DNA of 6,970 nt, taken from positions 1 through 6,970 of the forward strand of contig PUMK01000320.1 of assembly GCA_003551325.1 (NCBI GenBank). The letters run 5' to 3'. The position numbers and the translations under genes were made by a program. A model generated the notes under the pieces. The model was not told where the DNA came from, searched no databases, and worked only from the letters and a program-made list of their open reading frames with translations. This document shows, piece by piece, positions 6,593 to 6,970 of this stretch. Position 1 is the first letter of the stretch. Each line of letters starts with the position of its first letter. The DNA comes from Candidatus Acetothermia bacterium (GTDB lineage Bacteria; Bipolaricaulota; Bipolaricaulia; Bipolaricaulales; Bipolaricaulaceae).

Positions 6593-6970
6593 AAGGGCTG
6601 TTCCATCTCGGCTTCACGGGCTTGTTGACCGCGCTTCGGGAGCGCGTCACGCTCTTCTGGACACTACTGTTCCCCGTGCTCCTGTTCGTGCTGTTGAGCT
6701 TCATCTTCGGACAGGTGGGGGAGCAAGGCGCGCTTCGGCTCAACGTAGCCTTCGTGAACCTCGACCGGGGAGACGGCGCGGACTTCGCCATGGCCGTGGA
6801 GACGCTGTTCGAGAGACTGTCTGTCGAGGGCGAAGACGGTCGCCCACCGGTGTTCACGTTGCACAGGCCTGCTTCGGACGAAGATCCCCGGCGTTTCCTC
6901 GAGGACGAGCAGCGCGCCCTTGCCTATGGACAGCGGGCGGCGGTGGTCGTCGTCCCCGAGGGGTTCGGCC
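6589..6970 (+). CDS. ABC-2 type transporter permease, N-terminal part only, 3' end cut by window
   Basis: This is the likely membrane partner of the preceding ATPase. The frame runs open to the window end without a stop; 127 residues are visible. A short N-terminal segment with basic residues (R17, R19) leads into a hydrophobic helix at about 21-41 (core WTLLFPVLLFVLLSFIFG). The next part, from about residue 50, reads LRLNVAFVNLDRGDG and continues as a polar domain rich in Glu, Asp and Arg. This layout, one helix followed by a large domain outside the membrane, is typical of ABC-2 permeases of the YhgE/DrrB-like kind, in which further helices come near the C-terminus. The ATG at 6589 overlaps the ATPase stop by 4 nt. 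The substrate is unknown; export of a drug, lipid or other small molecule is possible but not shown. Confidence 0.85.
   Translation, partial: MKGLFHLGFTGLLTALRERVTLFWTLLFPVLLFVLLSFIFGQVGEQGALRLNVAFVNLDRGDGADFAMAVETLFERLSVEGEDGRPPVFTLHRPASDEDPRRFLEDEQRALAYGQRAAVVVVPEGFG

Overview
The window is a tightly packed, single-strand stretch of a GC-rich bacterial chromosome (roughly 60% G+C by eye). It holds seven genes, all on the + strand, two of them cut by the window edges. There is no mobile element, CRISPR array, tRNA or rRNA. The order rpsO - pnp - M16 peptidase is a conserved bacterial housekeeping arrangement, best known from Gram-positive lineages (Firmicutes, Actinobacteria). The proteins do not allow a firm taxonomic call; a Gram-positive-like or deep-branching GC-rich lineage is a reasonable guess only.

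Layout: (1) positions 2-1201, the 3' part of an amidohydrolase of the S-adenosylhomocysteine / methylthioadenosine deaminase type; (2) 1202-1255, a short leader with a strong hairpin and two near-identical Shine-Dalgarno-like copies; (3) 1256-1528, rpsO (ribosomal protein S15); (4) 1533-3890, pnp (polynucleotide phosphorylase), which has a second C-terminal S1 domain; (5) 3887-5173, an M16 zinc protease; (6) 5170-5676, coaD (phosphopantetheine adenylyltransferase); (7) 5663-6592, a DrrA-type ABC transporter ATPase; (8) 6589 to the window end, the N-terminal part of its ABC-2 permease.

From rpsO onward the genes are almost certainly co-transcribed. The rpsO-pnp gap is 4 nt, and every later junction overlaps by 4 or 14 nt, so translational coupling is likely. 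S15 and PNPase belong to ribosome assembly and RNA turnover. The M16 peptidase, coaD and the ABC exporter have no obvious functional link to them beyond position. The deaminase belongs to nucleoside / S-adenosylmethionine by-product salvage and may be read through into rpsO.

Most of the window is ordinary. The points most worth a second look are the rpsO leader, whose C-rich arm can pair with either of two SD-like copies and whose hairpin carries a G-U/G-C step like the one S15 recognises in 16S rRNA, and the tandem S1 domains of the PNPase. I see no undescribed multi-gene system here.
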